A DNA stretch of 64,000 bases from the NCBI GenBank assembly GCA_037903475.1, contig JBAJFG010000403.1, positions 1-64,000 on the forward strand. Direction: 5' to 3'. Within the stretch, counting starts at the first letter, position 1; every line of letters begins with the position of its first letter. The position numbers were made by a program, and so were the translations under genes. The notes under the pieces were generated by a model that had not been told where the DNA came from, ran no database searches, and saw only the letters and a list, made by a program, of their open reading frames with translations. Of this stretch, positions 58,500 through 64,000 are shown piece by piece. The DNA is from Ancylostoma caninum (Eukaryota; Nematoda; Chromadorea; Rhabditida; Ancylostomatidae).

Positions 58500-58740
58500 C
58501 ATGAAGCTGTAATACATTGTTTCTCCTCAGGAGACTTAAAAACCGTGTTTTGCATGAGATTGAAGGATGCAAATCCCACGATTAAGACATGCAGTCTTTT
58601 ATCAATAGTTCTGCACCAGCAACGGTCAAATCCACGAGCAAGCATGTCTTTGTCGTGCGATTTGCATCTTTCAATCTGATGCAAAACATGGTTTTTGAGT
58701 TACCCGAGTCCGCGAAAACTTCAATGCTACACATTCTGTG
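58500..58740. repeat. Diverged inverted repeat (hairpin)
   Basis: About 58535-58592 and 58644-58702 are reverse complements, with shared TGTTTTGCAT-AGATTGAA, GATGCAAATC-CACGA and AAGACATGC. Weaker pairing extends outwards. Minus- and plus-strand frames across it are mirror artefacts. Confidence 0.65.
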
Positions 58741-59106
58741 CATTCAGTTACTATTCAGAAATTTATTCATATTGAAACATTCAGAGATATATTTATCTTA
58801 AAACAATCGCCGAGAAGCATTCTTGAAAGAATCTCGAATTTTCAAGCGATAATTTCAATTCATCTTTTACCGAGTATCTCAGATTACCCAGGAAGTATAA
58901 TACTTGAAAGATGTACGCTGGAAATGAAGATTCGAGTAAGTTCTGATCAGGAACAACAGTGGCCTTATTTTTTTCTTGATTTTATCCATCTTATTAACAA
59001 TCAAGTTATCTCCGGCTTTACATTGAGAAAAAAAACTCAAGTCTATTGGTATTCAAGGACGTGCTCTGCCGAGGGAGACATCACTACTGTCACTTTCTTA
59101 TCCTAA
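58738..59106 (+). other. Open frame of unknown status
   Basis: A 122-codon frame with protein-like blocks (CTLEMKIRVSSDQEQQWPYF, INNQVISGFTLRKKTQVYWY). No signal peptide, splice context or recognised domain. It precedes the P block and the decayed NCX exon. Confidence 0.25.
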
Positions 59107-59740
59107 TATCACCTAATAGTACGAACCTATAAATGGTTTAAGTAAGGTAGTGACTTCCCTAATACACTGGAAGATTTTTTACCACTTGATCCATCCGAAG
59201 AGAGATTCCAGTAGCTCCTGCTAACTCATCCAGCCATATCATTAATATCTTACTCCTCTAATTGTCTGCGTATCCCCACATAGCATTGACATCACTTCTG
59301 CTGTTCTCGACCGAATCTATGATGCAATGCGGCGAGCGGTATTTAGGATTTTAATGTCAGGAAAATCTTCAAGCAGCGCTGGCTACAATGGTAAATACAT
59401 TTTCTTACAGAAATGCTGGGAAACCCTTCCTTCAGCCCATCCTTTCTGGAGAGTTCGTGGCGGAACGTGCTGCAACTCCGAGACTCGTCGTGACACCAAC
59501 CGAAAACGGTTTTTTGGCACTCTCGTGAGGAACTATGTGTACCAGTGTCCTGATAATGGAATCTCAGAATTGGTTCTGAGGTGAGACAATGCCGTTGAGC
59601 CTAAGGACGTTGAAGCTGCAAACTTTAAAAAATTTGAAACATTCCTCACCAATTTTTCATAATATTTTCATGGTTTTCATCTCTTTTCATGCTTAAGTAT
59701 GTCAGAGTTCTTGATCATTAATGAGCACGTACCATGTGCC

Positions 59741-59875
59741 CTCTACTAAGGCGGGTGGGCGTGCTTCGTCCCCTCCATCTTCGTGATCGCTGTTCAGCAG
59801 TCCTTCAGCAGCTCAACAGAGAAACATGGCCATAAGATTCGTTTGCTGTTGGTTTCAAGAATAAGGTGCTCCGTT
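59741..59875 (+). pseudogene. Decayed copy of NCX exon 21
   Basis: CTACTAAGGCGGGTGGGCGT, GCTTCGTCCCCTCCATCTTC and GTGATCGCTG align with exon 21 of the intact gene (GGATGGGCGTGCTTCGTTGT, CTCCATCTTCATGATCGG), continuing through AGATTCGTTTGCTGTTGGTT. Stops and shifts break the frame. Downstream, 60375-60540 resembles the NCX 3' UTR, so a 3' part of the gene was copied here. Confidence 0.7.
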
Positions 59876-61006
59876 GCGTGCTCCGTCGCAGCCGTACATC
59901 ATTTCTTTCAAATGGATCAAAAAGATATTTCTTTTCTTTACACTCTTTACTTCACTCTACCACCCTCTATCACTACTCTATCACTGTACTGGGGGAATCA
60001 GATAATCAGTAGCCGGTTGCGAATGTGTCATCTAGTTCCTTGCTACCTTGCATAGAAATTGTCAGCCGTAACGCCAAAGTAGGTGCATGTATCAGAACTC
60101 CTTCGCTTGCATGCTCGATCTGTGTATAGGTTCGGGTTTCCCGGCAACTGTTTGGGGAATGAGTTTGCCATAAAGAACTATTCTTCAGAAACAATTCTTC
60201 TCTACTCAAACCCAAGAACTCCGAAGAGTCTGAGACGGAACAGCGTACCAACATCGCCCACCGACGTTGAGAACTGAATTTTCCAGAGCATCGCTATATC
60301 GAGCGTGTATCCATATTACCTTTCATTACGGATGTGGAACGTGGAAACAGGAAAGGGCGTTGCAGCCGAGATTCACAATCACGTATTTCCCAACTCCACC
60401 CATGGTGAGCACGTATCCACAGTTCAGTTTCACGAATATTTCTTTTTGCTTTTCGAAAATTACGAACTCTAATTCCACCTTTACATCTGAATTTCTATCA
60501 AATTGTGTTGAGTCAAATATGTTTGCGTGTTACTAAAGAATTTTTTAAACAGCTAAATAAAACTGGCACCTTGGCAGCTTTCTGGGCACGCTCGGCATTA
60601 GATTTTGACCACTCAACACAGGGAATTCGAGGAATTTTTTAATATATCATGTTTTAAAAAAAAGTCAGGAGGAAGCTCGCGAGCTAGCGCACTGATTATG
60701 ATTATTTCACTAAGTCAAACTTCTTGATTTTCTAGTTGGTATAAAACTAGACTATACCGAGCCAATGAGCTTCGTACTGTGTTGATTCCATAAAAGTTGG
60801 GAATGCAGCTGATTTTCTTTTTTATCTCAACTAATTTCTGGTAAAATATGACGTCACAATGCTTGAGCTACCCAAAGAAGCAAATAATACGATAATTTTC
60901 ACTGGTTGTTCATAGCCCACATCCAAACCGTTCCATGGAAGTGTCCATCTGGAAATACAGAATACAAAGACCTGCAATCTTATAATCAAGTAAGTATCAG
61001 ACCAAA

Positions 61007-62168
61007 GGCTGCCGCTATACTCCTCGAGGAGTATAGCACCTAGCATCGCCAAAGATTGGCGACTTCATTTTTGATACGTATTGATTGTGGGCGGGTCGCG
61101 ATGAGAACTCTGGCGATTATCGTCGACAATGATACATCGCTAGAGGGGTGCTATACTCCTCGCGACGCTACATCGCTAAAGTTTGGTGATCGCCCGTCGC
61201 TAAAGATTGGCGATCGTCAGTCGCCAAAGTTTGGCGATCACTTCGAGAAGCATCGACTATGGCGACCGGACAACGTTGGCGACGGAGCGCCTAGGTCTTC
61301 AATTTTCAGAAACCGCTTGCTTTTTACTCCTATTTCTTTCATACAAAATATTGGGACGTGCAAACATATCCACTATCCCGCATCCATTTCCGAAGAACCG
61401 AGAATTCATCGCACAGAATGTGCGATGAGACTCCGATAACTTTTTCCAGTGTCCCTTCTAATAACGTAACAACGAAAACTCTTTCGTGAAAGGAGGGAGG
61501 GCAACGTTCTCTCGACTCTTCCAAGAAATGAGAGTCATCCAGCAATTGACAGATATAGACACGTGCCCAAAAAATGTCTTAAAGAATTGATATAGATATT
61601 GTGGAAGCTAATTTTTTTCGTTATTTTCTATTACCACTTTCAGAATAACCATTAAGATTTCGTTATTACGAAGATTACATCTACTTCACTCGCTCAATCA
61701 TTACTATTCTTTCCTTTTTGTTTCTTTCACTCTCACTGCTAAAGCAACTTTTTAGTGTCTCCTGCAAATTTTTGAATTTTGGAGATTTTGTATTAAAATT
61801 GTGGAAACGCTCGAAAATTATGGAAATACATAATCCATTGAGCTGAGAGGAATATTACTTGTTTTTAGGTCCATGTCGGACTACAGCAGCCCGAATGTCA
61901 TGTCTCACCAATTCTTTCATCAGTACATAGCAAATAAATAAGTGAAATTCAAGCGAAATGCGGAAAATGAAGACTTATGCGCTCCGTCGCCAACGTTGTC
62001 CAGTCGCCATCGTCGGTACTTTTCGAACTGGCGATCGCCAATCTTTAGCGACGGGCGATCGCCAATCTTTAGCGATGGGCGACCGCCAAACTTTGGTGAC
62101 TGGCGATCGCCAAACTTTGGCGACGGCGATGCTAGGTACTATACTCCTCGAGGAGTATAGCGGCAGCC
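61007..62168. mobile_element. 1162-bp MITE with palindromic ends in intron 4 of P2
   Basis: Ends GGCTGCCGCTATACTCCTCG and its complement; each end contains the 22-bp perfect palindrome whose halves are CTATACTCCTC and GAGGAGTATAG. AAA is duplicated on both sides (61004-61006, 62169-62171). Inside each end, about 20-bp units of GGCGATCGCCAAACTTTGG type repeat four to six times, in inverted order between the ends. No transposase frame. The same spot in P1 (near 45480) is empty. Confidence 0.88.
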
Positions 62169-62222
62169 AAAGCAGAAAAAATATGTGCCATTCATAGTCC
62201 AGGAATTTAAAAACCCTCACTA

Positions 62223-63098
62223 GGTTGGGGAATAAGTTCGTTCGGTTTTTTATGAGCATAGAAACTACTAGTTTCCATGAACAATGCCACACTGAATGTG
62301 TTGCATAGCTCGTGTCCTCTTCTATTAATGCTGCCAGAGATAGGGCAGCTTGTCAGCTCCATGTCTACGAAAAATTGTTTGTTTGAGACGACTCAATTTA
62401 TAGCCCGCAACCGCAACTCTTGGGATTAAATTTGTGAAATCAATAGGAATGTGAACAAAATAAGCTGTGTATGACTGCACTAAACCTGTAGAGTAGTTAC
62501 TAGTGAAAGACCCCTACAGTCGAGTTCCTTCCTAGTCATTTTGGTGAAATTTCGACAGAGAAGTCGAGCACACCCAATGTGGACGATCACCTCTTATCGA
62601 GCATTTTGCGCGGAATGCGTTAGCCAAACTCACACATTGTTCAAAGGTTAGCAACAGTAGTGATTATTCCTTACATCCAAAGCAACCTTAGCGGATAATC
62701 TCCTTTATGTCCCACAAACTGGGCGTCTAGAACAAGAAGCAAATTCAAAGCCAAATTTGCCCTGTCTGAAGTGGGTTTACCACTTCTATGCTGTCCTTTC
62801 AGGAGTAAAGGTTCCTCTCTAAGCGTCGTTCATATCGCTAGCCAATTGAGCCACATTTGATCTACGATTGAAGTCGAACGATAGTCGGTTGCGGGGAGGT
62901 TCAACTTTGTTGATTTGGATGGTCACAATCCATGCTGTAGAGAACAAGGCAAAGCGAGAATTGAAAAATGAGGATACAATTGTTGTAAAGAGCAAATCAG
63001 GGGCTACAAAATGGACTATGACGACAAGTAAAGCAGTATTCAAATCACCGTGAAAAAACAAGTTGAAAAAAACCGAATGAACTTATTCCCCAACCCAA
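62223..63098. mobile_element. 876-bp mariner-type relic in intron 4 of P2
   Basis: Left GGTTGGGGAATAAGTTCGTT and right GAATGAACTTATTCCCCAAC are inverted; TA flanks at 62221-62222 and 63099-63100. The P1 block has the uninterrupted sequence CCTCATTATTTTGCCC near 45530, which confirms the insertion and its TA duplication. Interior matches 25494-26393. No intact transposase. Confidence 0.82.
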
Positions 63099-63873
63099 TA
63101 TTTTGTCTTTTAAAATGATCAGGGTAGAAAAAACAGGCCTAGAGAATGGGTTAAAATTATGGTATCCTTTTTCTTGAGAAAGGGTGGGTTTAAAAAAGCA
63201 TATCAATTGCTTACCTCCTTTAGAGTCCTTTCCCAGCTCTTGACAGCTTCGCCAAGGAAATGTCGTAACTTATAGTCATCCCGCTTGGCCCTGAACACTA
63301 ATATGCCCTTAAATTGTCTACTTTCTTGTAACCCACTTGAAGTTTACTTTTGGAACGCAAGCCCTAAACCAGCAGTGCTGTGCATATTAGTTTCGTCGGA
63401 AGATTCTTCACGGGTTCCACCGGAAGACCCTCCGGATTCTGATGACGCCTGCCGCACAAGCTGACAATCGTAATTCTAAACAAGAAGCGTTGAAAATCTA
63501 CCAAAACTCATGTGGGTAAAAGAGAATTCCACGATTAACCTGCCTACCAATCTGGAGTTCTTTGATGTTACCCTTGTGACAAGGCGTTTTCTTGCTTCTG
63601 GCTTCATGCCGTCATCGCACTCTGGGATAGTAACCTCGTCTGAAGAAGGGATTCGAGGTTTTCCATTAGACCCTTCTTTCGAAGCGTCTGGATTATCCAC
63701 TTCTACAGATGGTCCTGGTGCCGTCAATGGACCGGTTTGAGTAGTACGGAATAGATGAAAAGCCTGAATTTACCGTGTTTTTCGTTGAGTCGCCAAATTA
63801 CAAACTAAAGACCCTAACCAGAAAATGTAGAAACAGAGTTGAAAGTATGTTCTAATTTGCCGCTGAGCCGGCG

Positions 63874-63882
63874 CCTTTTATA
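63874..63882 (-). promoter_or_regulatory. TATA box of P2
   Basis: TATAAAAGG on the minus strand in the same setting as P1 (GGCGCCGGCTCAGCGGC follows). The P block continues to the end of the window. Confidence 0.6.
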
Positions 63883-64000
63883 CTTCAATAACACACTGGT
63901 ACTGCAATCAGAGAACGTATTTGCACATTTTCCATGGCTACAAGTAAAGCTTCTATTGAGTTCCGGTGCATTTAGTTTAATAATCCTGAAGTTTACGGTC

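Larger units (their letters stand above)
60868..63848 (-). pseudogene. CAP/SCP-like (hookworm ASP-related) secreted protein P2, start lost and TGA in last exon
   Basis: Exons: 63819-63848, 63548-63763, 63348-63475, 63215-63290, 60868-60948, with the same lengths as P1 (30/216/128/76/81). Motifs: IPECDDGMKPEARKRLVTRV, NYDCQLVRQA, EAVKSWERTLKE, RFGCGL and NYRIICFFG. The first codon is ATA as in P1. A TGA at 60910-60912 lies between RFGCGL and the final cysteine. Intron 4 has grown to 2.27 kb through two insertions (61007-62168 and 62223-63098). Clearly a sister of P1 and probably dead. Confidence 0.7.

Overview
This is nuclear DNA of a parasitic nematode, most likely a clade V strongylid of the hookworm type. 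The reasons are: small-to-medium exons joined by TTTCAG-type acceptors; introns from about 55 bp to 4.8 kb; dense MITE, mariner and tRNA-derived repeats; and clusters of small secreted-protein genes that include relatives of the SCP/TAPS (ASP) family. No rRNA gene, functional tRNA gene, bacterial feature or CRISPR array was seen. The genus is inferred, not shown.

Region 1 (1-12.4 kb, + flank of the large gene): no gene can be assembled with confidence. It holds microsatellites, a 1.2 kb terminal-inverted-repeat element that carries two tRNA-like sequences (2986-4205), a foldback element (7708-7934), two GC-rich islands (about 5.46-5.83 and 9.79-10.25 kb) that could be promoter or 5' exon regions, and one possible minus-strand exon (7146-7439).

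Region 2 (12.4-35.7 kb, + strand): one complete gene for a plasma-membrane Na+/Ca2+ exchanger (NCX/SLC8 family). I assembled 24 coding exons whose phases all match, giving 979 codons with a 126-bp cassette exon, or 937 without it. All family landmarks are present in order: signal peptide, alpha-1 repeat, XIP-like basic segment, Calx-beta domains CBD1 and CBD2, acidic run, alpha-2 repeat and C-terminal helix. One intron is GC-AG. Its introns hold a mariner relic, a second copy of the 1.2 kb element and two foldback elements.

Region 3 (35.7-39.9 kb): a 65-bp-period GC-rich satellite interrupted by a 782-bp MITE with a clean 3-bp target duplication, then unannotated sequence.

Region 4 (39.9-64 kb): a segmentally duplicated cluster on the minus strand with six secreted-protein loci. 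Three (A1 40.4-41.9, A2 49.9-51.6, A3 56.9-57.7 kb) belong to one unrecognised family with coding exons of 75/135/135 nt, a signal peptide and a TATAAAAGG-type promoter. A2 has lost the stop codon. Three others (P1 45.3-46.4, P2 60.9-63.9, P3 53.2-54.4 kb) are five-exon relatives of the hookworm ASP-related (CAP/SCP-like) proteins and also have TATA boxes. P1 and P2 have ATA where the start codon should be, P2 has a TGA in its last exon and P3 a TGA in exon 2, so all three look inactivated or in need of non-standard decoding. The P1 and P2 blocks also carry decayed copies of an exchanger exon. Comparing the two blocks exposes empty sites that delimit a 149-bp MITE, an 1162-bp MITE with a 22-bp palindrome in each end, and an 876-bp mariner relic; a tRNA-derived SINE in the P1 block is delimited by its own target duplication.
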